Source: Erigeron canadensis
Taxonomy: Eukaryota; Streptophyta; Magnoliopsida; Asterales; Asteraceae
DNA: 64,000 nt
Assembly: GCF_010389155.1 (NCBI RefSeq)
Contig: NC_057762.1
Location: 3,583,513 to 3,647,512, forward strand
Reading direction: 5' to 3'
Below, piece by piece: positions 21,057 through 33,973 of the stretch. The translations under genes were made by a program, and so were the position numbers. The notes below the pieces were generated by a model. That model was given only the letters and a program-made list of their open reading frames with translations, searched no databases and was not told where the DNA came from. Numbering within the stretch: the first letter of the stretch is position 1; the number at the start of each line of letters is the position of its first letter.

Positions 21057-24000
21057 TCAGGAAGATCCTATAACCCGGAGATCTTTCAATTGGGAAATGC
21101 TCTCTGAAAGATTCTTTAACCTCTTAGCTGTCCCCCCTGAGACGTTTAACACTTGCAAGCTTTGTAAATGTCGAAAGTCATCAGGCAGTTTCTCAAGCTT
21201 ACGGCACTGGGAGAGATTCAATCTTTCCAAACGAGTCATGTAACAGATGCAGTCAGGAATACTCAGTAAGGATTTACAACCCCGTAGGATTAACTTCACT
21301 AAAAACTCAAATCCATCCAGATCGTCGGGTAACTCCTCTAGCTTCCTACAACGTGTAAGGTCAAGTACTCTCAGATGATGCTGCAACATATAAATGCAAT
21401 CCGGAAGACGTTTCATTTTATCAAACAAACGCAACTTCTTCAGAATTTTTAACTTGTCCAGTAGATCTGAAAACGACCCATAATGTTCATCACTATCATA
21501 TTTAAAGACTTCGAGGACTCTAAGCCTTGGAAGTTCAACAGGCACATAGATATTTTCAAAGCCTTCACAATATTCAAGTCGCAACTTTTTCAGTTTAGGG
21601 GCCTGCACAAGGTTCAAGTTACGTAACTTATCGTTGTCACAAAGGGAGAGTTTAGTGAGCATTGGACATTCAACAGGCATGACGAGTTCCTCCAAGTCTT
21701 CACATTGTTCAAGTATTAGCCTCTTCAGATTAGGAGTCAACCCAAGGCTGAAGCTGCGTAACTTGGTTTTCAAGATGGAGAGTTCAGTGAGCATTGGACA
21801 TTCAACAGGCATGACGAGTTCCTCCAAGATTTTACAATCTTCAACTGATAACACTTCCAGATTAGAGGCCATCTCAAGGTTCAAGCTACGTAACTTATCG
21901 TTGACCTTGAGGGAGAATTGAGTGAGCCATGGACATTTAGCAGGCATGACAAGTTCCTCTAACTCTTCACAACCTTCAGCTGAAAACACCTCCACCTTAT
22001 AGGACTGCCCAAGGTTGAAGCGACGTAACTTATGGTTACCATTGATGGAGACTTCAGTGAGCTCTGGACATCCAACAGGCATGACGAGTTCCTCCAAGGC
22101 TTCGCATAATTCAACTGATAACACCTCCAGTAGAGGTGATGTACAATCCTTAGAAATGGTGAGTTTTTTTAAGGCTTTACATTTGGATAGGTCTAGCTTC
22201 TTGAGATGCGAACATTCATCACAAATGTTGACTTCTACCAACTCATAACATTCACGAAGAAGTAATTCTTTAAGATTTGGAGTCATCCCCGCAGAGTCAA
22301 AGGTTTTTAGATTAGAACCACTAAGGTTAAGGAGCCTGAGTTTGGGAAGAACCTATCAAATGAAGAAATAAAAAGATTAATATACGAGCTAGTAATAATT
22401 AACACCATGCAAATTAAGATAAACGAATTAACGAGTATTCTACCTTTTTTTCTCCCCCTTTCCAGAGTTGACGGATAGAGCTATCGGGCATGTTGATCTC
22501 AACAAGTTTATCTCCTTGAAATGTTTTAGGTAAATACCTATAAGGGTATCCTTTCCAATGTAGAAACTGTAAACTGTTTGGAAGGTAATTGCGGCCAGCT
22601 TTATTGCTTCGGTACCCTGATAACAACTCCACTTGAAGAAAACATAGTCTTCTCATCTTTCTAAGACTTTGTGAAAGTTTAGCTGGACAGAGATCCGAAT
22701 ACAGCAGTTTTATACCTCTTATTGCTTTGGTACCCTATTATATAAAAAGAAAACTGACATGAAAATTTTATCATAACAAATATAAACATGGTACAAAATA
22801 AACATGAACCTTACCATGTCATTTTCTATTATATCTTCAATCTCATCTCTATTCCATAACAGCTTATGTTGCTGAGGCTCGTTAGGATGCAGACTGCGAA
22901 CAATATGCATTCCCATTTCTTCTATATGATCATGCATGTCCAACCTCTTATAATCATCATCAATAGCAATATTAAGATAATCATACTTATGACGGAGAGT
23001 AATTACGGATTTCTGCTCGAGAACTCTTAAACCAACTCTAGCCTCAAATCCTAAACTTTTTAGTATTCTGATTGCTTCCTTTTTGGTTTCACCTTTAAAT
23101 AGGCAAGCCACATATAGGAATATCTCTTTCTGATCCTCCTCTAGAGAATCATAGCTTATTTTTAGCGTTCCCAAGGTATCACTACATGGAATCTTTTTCA
23201 GTCTTTTGATGGTGCCTTTCCAATATTGCACAAGACCATCACGAAGAGATGAACCTAAAGTTTTGATGGTTAAGGGAAGACCAGCAGCATATTTTACAAC
23301 CTTTTCAGATAGCTTTTCATAACCCTGAGCTGGACTCTCTGTGTTAAAAGCATACTTACTAAGGAGACGAATTGCATCCTCATGTGATAACGTACTGACA
23401 TCATGAATATTGTGACTCTGGACTCCATGGGCTACCAATACTTGCCTATCTCTTGATGTAATGATGATTCTACTTCCTTTCTTAAACCAACTTGGTTCTG
23501 CTAACGCCTCAAGTTGCTTTGCATCATTCACATCATCTAGAACTACAAGAACTTTAATACTAGGCATCCTCCTTTGCATCGTATTACCCCCCACAAAATC
23601 ACTTGGAACGGCAATGCTTTGATCGCATAACACAGAAGTAAGGATTTGTTTTTGCATATCCTGCAAACCCCTGGCGTCTTTTGAGCATTCTCGAACATTC
23701 TCAACAAAGCTTTTACCATCAAACTGATTGGCAATCTGATTAAAGAGTACCCTTGCAAGAGTCGTCTTCCCCACACCACCCATACCCGTGATTCCTATCA
23801 TCCGAAAGTCATCAACGCCAACTTCTAAACTTAAAATTAATTTCTCTACCGGGGCTTCCGTTCCTACTAATTTATGATTAACACCGAAGCTGGCGAAATA
23901 TGGCTTTTGTGAAATAGTGCGAACAATTTTTTCAATGAATTGAACTTCATGCCTGTGTAATTGACAATAAGTTAGTCGGAATCTCTCAGGACCAGTTAAT

Positions 24001-27000
24001 TTCAATTGTTTGACTTACACAATCATATCATATATATATACATTAATTAGTAAATAATTATTATTAATAACATAGCGACATACAGATTAAGAATTGAAAT
24101 ATTACATTATAGCTAGTATTATATATTTTTTATTTATATTTATATTTATATTTATATATCTATATCTAGGTGCAAGTTATATTAGTACCACTTATCTTAA
24201 GACCAATTTTAGGACATGTGTTTTTTGTAACTTACACACCACCATGATCATTTCCGACCACCACCATGATTTTCCGGCCACCACGTCGCCGGAAAATCAT
24301 GTGTAAGTTGCGGTGGCCGGAAAATCATATGTAAGTTAACTTACACATGATTTTCCGGTAGGCCCGTCGCCGGAAAGTCTTTGTGTTTTTACAATAAAAA
24401 GTGATGGTGGTGTGTAAGTTACAAAAAAGCACATGTCCTAATTGGTCTTAAAATAAGAAGTGATCCTAAAATAACCCACCCCTATATCTATATAATTATA
24501 TATATCTATATAATTATTAAAAAAGTAGTAATCCAAGTCTTTTAAAGCCATCTTCAAAGCCAAACTTATGCTAAAAAGTTTCCACGTAGAATTTTATCTA
24601 CATGGCATCTCCATATGTTTTTAAGAATATTTATCTTTTAAATAAATATTAAATAAAAAAACCAACGTATATTAAATAAAAAAACAAACGTATACTAAGA
24701 CATCAATATATTGCATCCAATTATTTATCATTAAATCTCATATCTCGTATAGAAATAATAATATTAGATTCAAATTTTGTAGGCAAAGATAGTTACATAT
24801 ATTATAAATCTTTAGTTTTAATTGATTCATAATGTGTATATTTGTGTTTTGAACTCTTTGATAATAAAAATAATAATATTATATTCAAATTTTGTAAGCA
24901 AAGATAGTTACATATATTATAAATCTTTAGTTTTAATTGATTCATAATGTGTATATTTGTGTTTTGAACTCTTTGATAATGAAAATGGCTCTTTATTAGA
25001 AAAACTGAGTTATTATCTTCATGTGAATTGGTTTCTAACTCTTATGCATATATCTTTATATATGATCAAATTTGAGTTTTTTTTATTGATGTTCGGTTCA
25101 TTGTTGTTACGGGTTATAGATGTCCGTTTTTTTCACGGGTTAGTAATTGTTTTAATAAGACATGCGTTGTGATAAAAGACACTCTTTATCAAACACGCTG
25201 CTCGGAGCAAATATGCAGCCACAAGAGACCGTCCATCTCACTCAAACTAATTCTCATAATTTAGGTAGGAAAGTAACACCATTAGGTTTCTAAATATGTT
25301 CAATTAAGTTTATAATCTTTTGTCAAACATTATCATGTAAAATTTTATCTAATGTGGCATTTTCATACTTTTCTTTGATTAATTTAATTTATTTATATAT
25401 AAAAAATCTAACAACAAATTTTAAAAAATTATTCAATTCGACGAATCTGTTTTGTCTATACAAATTTTAAAAGTACGTAACTATGGCTGAAAAATTATAG
25501 TGTGCACGAATTCAAGTCGACCTTTAATGTATGCATGAACTAAGTAAAAATGTTTAAATCATGTAACTTTTAGTAACCGACCAATCAAAAACTTACACAT
25601 GACAACTCATATAGTTGCCACGTATGCCATGTTACATAATTGGAACATTTTTTGAAAGTCCACGCATACAATAAAGGTCAACTTGAAATCGTGCACATAT
25701 AACGTTTCAGCCATAGTTAGTTACATTCCGGCGCACTTAACCCTATATTATTGCCCTAAAAAACCTTTTTTCATGTATGTATTAAACAATTCTTTTACTT
25801 GTCGCACATCGTGCGGGTAAAATACCCAGTTTATATATATATATATACCAATATTGAGGTACTTTTAATGTTACGTTTGTCACGTTACTTGATCGACATG
25901 TGTCAATTAATTTGATTCGTAAATATGTTTCCTACTTTTAGTTATGTTGTAATTGTTATCAATTTCTATATTACCTATATTAAATATTAAATAAATATTC
26001 AACTTACAATATAGTAATATATATATATATATATATCATTAAATAATATTAGTCTTAATACCCGTATGATGTACGAATTGATTTTATATATCATGCTAGT
26101 CATAATACCCATACGATGTACGGTAGCTATATAGATTGTATCATAAAGAAATTCGAATATGTCTCATACATGATTCGTGAGTATGAAATAAATTTTGGTT
26201 AAAGTAAATCGATGATCAAAGCTAAATTATAATAAACAGTAACGATAAATATAATATATGTTTGGCTAGTGTTTTAGATTTACCTTAAATTTATAGAATC
26301 ACATCAAAATCGGAACTTGTAAGCATAGTGGATGATGACAAATAGTCTTGTGAGTTCGGATCGTAAATTCAAAATTTTGAAGTCTTCATATTAATAACTT
26401 ATTATAAGTAATATAACCAATAAGAGTTGAAAATTTGAGAAAATAAAAAAGAGACATTTTATTAATGAGAAAACAATTAATCAAATAAGGTTATAATGTA
26501 TTTGTATTAATAAGCCAAAAGTTAATACAAAAGAAAAAAAGCCAAAAGTTAGAGTTTATATATAAGTCTAATAAAGAAAATTGAATTTATAAATAATTGA
26601 AAAGACCATATTGAAAAAATAAATAAATTAAAAGGACATGTGTCAATCAAAGATAATGCCATATGTCGTTTCAAAAACATATCAATCATGTTTTAGTTCA
26701 TTGGTAGATAAGTAAAAACCCATAAACTATAAGAACGTATGAGATGCAACCTATGACTTTGAAAACTTCTCCAATAGTCCAGTCCAACAAATATAAGGTG
26801 TATGACTCAAACCAGGTAAAGAATTCGATGATTATAATAACCTTAAGGATTTAATAATCTTTAAAAAAAAGAAGAGGAAAAAGGTCTAGAATTTAGGACA
26901 CAAACAATTAGATTATTATTGTATAAATAAAGTAATTCCAAATTATTTAAAGTTTTTTTTCAATAAATCTGTATTAGAAATTCTAATTTCTAATTAAAAG

Positions 27001-30000
27001 TTATATAATAATAATAATAAATATTGTTTGAAAGAAAATATGAGATATTAGAATTATGATTATGATTATCATTTATAGAAAGTTTGACAAAATCTCTTAT
27101 ATAAATAAAGTAAATTGTGATGACATATATATTTTTGAAGAAAATTTTATTTGGCATTATTAGACTATTTCTTTTAAATTATGTTTTTTTATCTAATTAA
27201 TTTATAACATCATCTTTTGAATTTTAATTTTTAGTCCCTTCTTTTGAAATTTTTAAAACCATCAAGCCTAATGTAAAATAAGTCTAATATGTAATAACAT
27301 TTCCTTTTCTGATATAATAAAGGTTAAATCTTCTTTTTTTCATTATAGCAACATTGATAACTTGCCATTAAAAAAATAAATCTTTTAATAAAGCGAAATT
27401 CTGAACGAGCTTTAAGGATTGAACTTTTAATCTCTATCTCTATATACATTAAAAGACAATTATGATTACATCATCATTTTGTCTAAATATCTTATTTGGC
27501 AACTCTAAAGTTTTTTTAAAAAATTATTTCACTTTTTATTAAATAATTTACGACATCATTATAACATTAAAACTAAATTATTTAATTTATTATATATATT
27601 TAAATTCTTATCATATAGTTTAATAAATATCTTTATTTATATTCTTAAAGTATATATTTTTCGATCAACATGAAAAAAAATTGAAATAAATTAATTGAAA
27701 ATTCATTATTTCATGAATTTTTTTAACTGTTAAGTCATGGATTCGTTGAGAGACTCAGCGAATGACTTCGTCAGTGATCGTGTATTATCTTTAAGTTCAG
27801 GATAAGTTCAATGACTCACCGCCAAGTTTTGTAATTCAAATACAAGTGGAAAAATGAAGATAAAAAGGCTGGTCCCCAATGACACGTGTTGATCAAACAG
27901 AATGAAGACATGTAACCTTGTACCAAAATGGTACTTTGGTATTTCTCTTTCATACCCGTCTTAGATTTGCTCGTGAGTAGACGAGCAATCAAGCTTGTGA
28001 AGGCTGTAAAGCCAAGAATTCTCTGGAAAAACCTAATGGGTGAAGCAGCGGAGACGTTTAGGTCGACGACCAGCAGGAGGTTCGCAAGGGAAACTCAAGA
28101 CGTTTCGCATATGGTAGCTGATCAGTTGTGGACACACTTGGCAGAGAGGGTGAGGGAGACGGCAAAGGAGGTACTAGGGGTAACCAGAGGGATAGGTAGG
28201 CAACGTAAGGTGCGCAGGGAATCTTGGTGGATCAGCGAAGAAGTCCAGACGAAGGTCGCGACAAAACATAGAGCTTATCAAGAGCAAACGAAGCGGGACA
28301 AATGGAGAATGGTCCTTGGCAAGGCAAAGGTACCACGAAGCCAAGAAAGAGGCAAAGAAGAGTGTAACTATAGCAAAAGAAAGAGCGTATGAAGATTTGT
28401 ATAAGAAACTAGACTCCAAGGAAGGCGAAAACGATATCTACAGAATTGCTAAAGCAAGGGAGAAGATGTGGGGATTTAGGGGACGTCATTTATATTAAAG
28501 ACGGAAGCGGAAAGAGCATTGTGAAGGAGGGCAACATTAGGAAAAGATGGGAAGAGTACTTCGTCAATCTGTTTAATGGGAGAGGGTCAGAGAGAAGTGG
28601 AAAAGGATTGGAACACGGTACACACGTAGACACACGCTACGACGACGACGAGGCAACGAGGATCAGCCAAGATGAAGTAAGGGCCGCCCTAAAGAAGATG
28701 GAGAGAAACAAAACAGTAGGTCCAGATCAAATTCCTATTGAGGCATGGAGATGCCTGGGGGACGTAGGGATAAGCTTGTTGACAACCGTCTTTAATAAAA
28801 TCTGGATAAGTGCAAAGATGCTAGAAGAATGGAGACTTAGTGAGGTTATACTGATCTATAAGAACAAGGGGGACGTGCAAAGTTGTAGTAACTATAAGGG
28901 CATAAAACTCTTAAGTCATACCATGAAGCTATGGAAGAGAGTGATCGAGACGAGGCTTAGGAGGTTTACGAAAGTGTCAGAGAACCATTTTGGTTTTATA
29001 CCAGGAAGGTCGGCGATGGAGGCTATTCATATCACCAGAAGTCTCATGGAGAAGTATAAGGAAAGACAAAAGGCACTACATTGTGCCTTCCTAGATTTGG
29101 AAAAGGCATACGACAGTGTACCACGGGAGTTGATCTGGAGGACGCTACAAGCGAAAGGATTTACTAGGAGATTCTTTAGTCTTATCAGGGATATGTACGA
29201 TAGGGCTAGTGCTAATGTTCGAACCCCGGTGGGGAACACAGAGCTCTTCTCCGTAGAAATGGGTCTACACGAAGGTTCGGCTCTTAACCCATATCTTTTT
29301 ACATTAATGTTAGACTTGTTGTCGCGTGGACTACTGGAGGAACTACCGTGGTGTTTGATTTTCGCTGATGACATCGCGCTCATCTCGATATCGACAGAGG
29401 AGCTAAATCGTAGGTTAGAGAAGTGGAGAGGAGCACTTGAAGACAATGGTTTGCGCGTGAGCCAAGAAAAGGCTGAGTACCTACGATGTGACTTCGATAA
29501 GTTGGAAATAAGACAAAATGGGGTTGAGGATATTCGCACTGGCGAGCGGATACTGTGTCCGAAGGAGTCTTTTAGATACCTGGGATCGGTGATACACAAA
29601 TCTGGGGATATAGATGAAGACGTGACACATCGGATCCAAGCGGGATGGATGAAGTGAAGAGCAGCTACCGGAGTCATGTGAGACAACAGGATCCCGCTGA
29701 AACTCAAAGGCAAGTTCTACAGAGTAGTTATTAGACCGGCTATGTTATACGGGTCGGAATGTTGGCCGATGAAGAAAGCCCAAGCGTCCCGAGTGGAGGT
29801 GGTTGTGATGAGGATGCTAAGGTGGACTTGCGGGAAGACCCTAGCTGACAGGATCCCCACAGAGCTTTTAGAGCCAAACTAAAAGTAGGGTCCATCCTAA
29901 ACAAACTAAGGGAAGAGCAGACAACACCACTAAGGAGAGCAGAATCTATTGAAGTTGACGGCATTCGAAGGAGGGGAAGGCCTAAGATGAGGTGGGAGGA

Positions 30001-31154
30001 TCGTCTAGCGAAGGACCTAATAGAGCTTGACCTATCGAAGGACATGACGGCAGATAGGATGGTCTGGAGAACCAGGATTAGAGTAGAGGAGTAGGTTAGG
30101 GTAGGATTTACTAAGATAGACTTCTTTTCCCATATTGCCTTGCCCAAGGATGTGAAGGACGGTTGGTCAGGAGGATTGGGCCCAATTGAGGGGACTCGAG
30201 GCTACAAAGGGATTTGACTCGACAGGAGGAGAGGTAGGTCGACGGAGGTGGAAAGACTGGTTAAGGAAGGTCCCAAGAGAGAGAGAGGAAAAAAATTCAT
30301 GGCGGAGGAAGTGGACAAGGAGGGAAAGGCATATGGGAATAGGTTATTTTTAGATTTTATTTAGATTTTGGTTTCTCTGTGACCTCCGTAGTGGTTTGGC
30401 TGCCCAAACCAGGGGGGGTTACTCTAGCGTTGTTGCCCCCAAATTGCTTAGTCGGTAGGAGGACATGACCAACAATAGTTTATAGAAGAATAGGATTAGT
30501 TTAGGGGTTTTGAGAGTAATTTGAGAGGACTATGATTAGTTTAGTTAGGTAACCTAAGTTTTTCAGGTAGTTCAGTGCATGTTTTATGTCTGGCATGGTA
30601 GTTTTTCATACTGTTATGTTTATATTGCTTGGTTGTTACCTATCATTTGGTGGGTTACTACAGCACGCTACGATTTTATGTTTTATAATTTTATGTTGTT
30701 TAATATGTTCATATGTTATTGGTATATGTATTGCCAAACCTGTGTAAGTATTTTTAGGTCGCATGTCGGCTACTCTCCCCTACTCCAAAGTAGCCAGGGA
30801 TACTTCAGTGAACAGGTATATTTATTTTTCCCATTCTGCTTTTGACTGACAGGTATGTAACCTATTCTCTTTACACCTTTTCGACTTTTACCTCTTTATG
30901 GCCGTAGGTCCTTATAGAAGCAGTCTCTCTACCTTTAGGTAGGGGTAAGACTATCTACAAATCACCTCCCCCTCACCCCGCTACGGGATTGGGTCTTGTT
31001 GTTGTTGTTGTTGTTGATAAATATATATAAAATAATAAAAATGAACAAATTTAAATAGGACGCATGTCATTCAATAAAAACGCCAAGTGTTATATTAAGG
31101 GTAATACAACTCTATTTTAATTTATTGATAGATATTATTTATGATAGTTAATCC

Positions 31155-31203
<49 letters not shown>

Positions 31204-33315
31204 GCTAAATAGAAATAAGAATATTAATCCCAATCCAATTCCAACTTAGTTAGTTTTACTAATAATACTTGGATGTTCTTATTTAATATAAACTAAATTA
31301 TTACCAGCGTAATACGTGGAAAACATATATATTTATCTATATTTATACTATATTATAAAGCAAAAAGTCCATGTCTAACATTATAACTTTCAACAATTAC
31401 TTCTCCAAAATGTCCCATGTATATTATGTATTTACCTAAATAACTATATTGTCCTTTTTCTCTCCTCAAATATCAACCAATCTTATTTTTTTCTCTCTCC
31501 TCTACAAATCATTTATTCCTCCAATTCATTCAAAATCTTTTATCTCAAAAATCGTACATCGATATATCATAAAAATTATATGGGTGTTCTTAAAATTTCA
31601 TGCTCTTTCATTAAAGATGTCATCCGATATACTTTAGACGAATTTTTAAATCTAAGGGCGGAGCCCATACGGCTAAGGCATTTAGTATCACCTTATATGA
31701 CCTATCACTCCACCATCTCACCGCCGCAACGCGCGGGTACTTTCTCTCGTATTCAATGACATTTTAACAATATCATAAATTGAAAAATATTCAACCAGGT
31801 AAAAATTAAATCATTAAAAAACATAAAGTTACATTAGTAGTCGTTTAGATTCTAGTTAACAGTGACCAGACAGTTGAAAAATGGATACATCATCTATTAG
31901 AGGTCTCGATAAGTAAGGTTTTCGTTCATTTGGATGTCTTTCATTCATCCGGATATGTCTTCATTGTCATTGTACTTGTGCTTTAACGTAGTTATACACT
32001 AAAACTACCAAGCAATTTAATTATTAATCTATATATCACATGTTGTGTTAATCTAACTTAAAATTATGTATAATATCATTGCAATTTTTATACAATATAT
32101 AATTGTGATAGCTTATTATAGACTCCATATTTATCTTTTAGTTTTATATTAAAAAGGCCGGTTTTTAAAACATTGATTTGATAAAAACATTATATGATAA
32201 AAATTCTATACAAAAATTCTTATAACTAAATTTTATTCGCTATAAAATTCCTATACAAAAATATAATTTAATAAAAACGTATTACATTAAAAATGAAAAT
32301 TTTACTGTAAGAAAATTAAAAATTAACTTTAAAGATAAAAAAATGATTTATAATATAAAACTATTAGTTTCTATATTTATATCATTAACAACAATAGTTA
32401 TTAATATCTACAAACTTAAATAGGAAATAAAAATAGTTTAAATTTATTAAAATAAAATTAAATTTAAAAAAGTTAAAAAGTATATGACATCATCATTTGA
32501 TCTAACGAATCTAATTAAAATTTAAACTTTATCTAAGAGTCCATATTTTTTCAATTATGAATAAGGTTTCTCTTTTATATATATTTAGAGATAGTATAGT
32601 ATAATTCGACCACATATATTTCGTTTTCTTATTAATTTTATAATTTTTCTAGCTAGCCTGTTTTTTTATTTATATAACTATGCATACATAATACTTTGTT
32701 TATTTCAATCATAATGAAAATTGTATGGATTAGTATAATTAAATCATTAGCTCATAGGCGTAATAAATAAAATATATTTCGAATTATAAAATATATATTA
32801 GGATTAGTATATAGAACACGAGACAGAAGAGAATACCCATCACCAATCTTGGACAACTCCAACCCTTCCATAGACGCTGCTTGTGCCATAGCAGCCCTCC
32901 ATCTCCCAGCAGCCTCGTTCTCTGAGTGTTTTGCGAATGCCTTTTTAACTCGCCCCTTTTGTTCGCGGACGTCGCTGGGTGTCACATCATAGAAGATCGG
33001 GTAAAAAGTTGAGTGCCCCGGCTTCTGTGACTCTAAGATATCCGCGAGCTCGTTTAAGCACCAATAAGAATCTGCATATCTCTTGGAGAAAATAACCATG
33101 TGAAACTTGGAATCTTTGATGGCTTTGGGGAGCTCGTCACTAATCTTTTCTCCAACCTCAATGTGCTTATTATCTCTGAAAACGATAATGCCTTGTCTCC
33201 GAAAACCTTCGCAAAGATGATCAAAAAAAGCCTTACGTAAATCTTTACCCCTAAAACTTATAAAAACGTCATATACGTAACTCTTTTCAACCGATGAAGT
33301 TGAAGCCGACGCCAT
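21057..33315 (-). CDS. TIR-NBS-LRR (TNL) disease resistance protein
   Basis: Four exons join in phase: 32837-33315 (TIR), 22815-23952 (NB-ARC), 22444-22734 (linker), 21057-22352 (LRR), about 1,067 aa. The start MASAS at 33,315 precedes the TIR domain (about 13-150), with YDVFISFRGKD and the catalytic Glu of WCLNEL (E89) used for NAD cleavage in this family. NB-ARC motifs are all present: P-loop GMGGVGKTT (K222), kinase-2 VLVVLDD (294-300), RNBS-B GSRIIITSRD, GLPL (384-387), MHD (499-501). About 20 leucine-rich repeats follow, several with the LEELVMP(V/A)(E/K/G)CP signature. The junction GATGG/GCATGAAG restores the family sequence KIGDGHEVQFIEKIV. It should be an intracellular immune receptor. 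The protein stops right after the LRRs, with no C-terminal post-LRR domain. Intron 1 is 8,884 bp and full of transposons, so transcription and splicing deserve proof. Confidence 0.93.
24168..24483. mobile_element. Foldback MITE in TNL intron 1
   Basis: The first ~75 bp (AAGACCAATTTTAGGACATGTG, then GTAACTTACACACCACCAT) recur inverted at the right end. The centre is a second set of inverted CCGGAAAATCATGTGTAAGTT words. The whole element can fold into one long hairpin. A diverged relative of the central CCACCACCATGATC part lies near 40,120-40,215. No target duplication was established. Confidence 0.7.
24763..24992. repeat. 115-bp tandem duplication in TNL intron 1
   Basis: The unit from ATTCAAATTTTGTA to GAACTCTTTGATAATA occurs twice head to tail with a 115-bp period and only a few differences (GTAGGC versus GTAAGC). 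It is a recent local duplication. Confidence 0.85.
25480..25717. mobile_element. MITE with TA flanks in TNL intron 1
   Basis: The 238-bp element has ~60-bp imperfect inverted arms: ACTATGGCTGAAA...GTGCACGA(A/T)TTCAAGT(C/T)GACCTTTA...TGTATGC. TA dinucleotides flank both ends (25,478-25,479 and 25,718-25,719), which would suit a Tc1/mariner-type origin. A 2-bp flank can occur by chance. Confidence 0.65.
27728..27958 (+). mobile_element. Truncated LTR fragment in TNL intron 1
   Basis: This is a diverged copy of the first ~270 bp of the solo LTR at 17,456. It shares the TGTT start, GGATTCG(C/T)TGAG, AGTTCAATGACTCA, GACACGTGTTGA, AAGACATGT and TTTCTCTTTCATACC. Similarity stops at about 27,958, where the LINE begins. 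Confidence 0.8.
27959..30094 (+). pseudogene. RTE LINE reverse transcriptase (broken)
   Basis: Homology is continuous but split over several frames. The linker is at 27,928-28,392, then the frame shifts to 28,316-28,498, then to 28,446-29,657, which holds the reverse transcriptase. Motifs seen are TVGPDQIPIEAWR, LIYKNKGDVQSCSNYKGI, HFGFIPGRSAMEAI, FLDLEKAYDSVPRELIW and the catalytic FADDIALIS. Beyond 29,657 (TGA in place of a Trp codon) the C-terminal region continues, recognisable in LYGSECWPMKK and GRPKMRWEDRLAKDL, with more stops, to a TAG at about 30,092. There are at least two frameshifts and several nonsense codons, so the copy is inactive. Confidence 0.88.
27959..31018 (+). mobile_element. 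RTE-type LINE, 5' truncated and decayed
   Basis: A non-LTR retrotransposon inserted in TNL intron 1, antisense to the gene. The 5' endonuclease part is missing. It begins in the linker between endonuclease and reverse transcriptase and ends in a (TTG)n tail (about 30,999-31,016), the usual end of plant RTE elements. The 3' UTR runs from about 30,096. No clear target duplication was found, and the host LTR fragment does not resume on the other side. Confidence 0.88.
31153..31202. repeat. (AAT)n microsatellite
   Basis: About 16 tandem AAT/ATA trinucleotides in TNL intron 1. Confidence 0.95.
31572..31745 (+). repeat. Dispersed repeat, copy 2 (partner at 545-716)
   Basis: Same orientation and order of motifs as copy 1. 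It ends CCGCCGCAACGCGCGGGTACTTTCTCTCG. It lies in TNL intron 1. Confidence 0.55.
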
Positions 33316-33807
33316 TGGAAACTTTTTATCCGTGTGAATCGACTGTTTATTACTGAAGGAAAAAGAGAATAGATTTTTTTTTTTTGTACATTGAAAAGAA
33401 AAAAAGAAACAAAAAAATTTTGAACATTGAAAAAGAGAATAGATAATCTCAATTCTCTCAAATCTAGGATACGATGGATCTTCAGTAAAATAGAAATTTT
33501 TGTTTGTGTGAATCAATCAATCAATCATCTTTTTTATATTACGCTACCCATCAATTTAGTCAAATAAATTATGTGAAAAGGTAAAAACTCCATCAAGTTA
33601 GTCAATAAAGGGAAAAGGTTTCCCCTGATGAAAGAATATTAAACATGACACATATGATTATCGGAGAGATTTCGTAGGAATTTAGAGATCTGTGGGGTAT
33701 TCATTTGAAGGTTCATGGTAAAGTGTTACAAATGGAAATTCTTTAATCTTTTTTAGTACTGAGGGGCTGAGCCAGGACAAAGAAAAAGAGGACACATAAT
33801 AAATACA

Positions 33808-33973
33808 GGGAAAATGATTTATGATATTAACATCATCTTTGTTGGATGATGTTGTTCTCACAAACTCATTTAAATCAATTTTTACACATGTCAAAAAGCC
33901 CCCATGATTTTTATGGTTTGTGAGAACAACATCATCTAACCAAGATGATGTTAACATCATCTAAGTTATCCCC
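33808..33973. mobile_element. Foldback MITE upstream of the TNL gene
   Basis: The outer ~55 bp are inverted repeats of each other, with arms ATTAACATCATCTT and GATGATGTTGTTCTCACAAAC facing each other. The ends read GGGAAAA and its rough complement TATCCCC. It lies about 490 bp upstream of the TNL start codon, probably within its promoter region. No target duplication was established. Confidence 0.7.

Noticed and set aside
29027..30147. Long minus-strand frames of 228 and 135 codons
   Set aside because: They are antisense to the LINE reverse transcriptase and its C-terminal region, with no family resemblance of their own.
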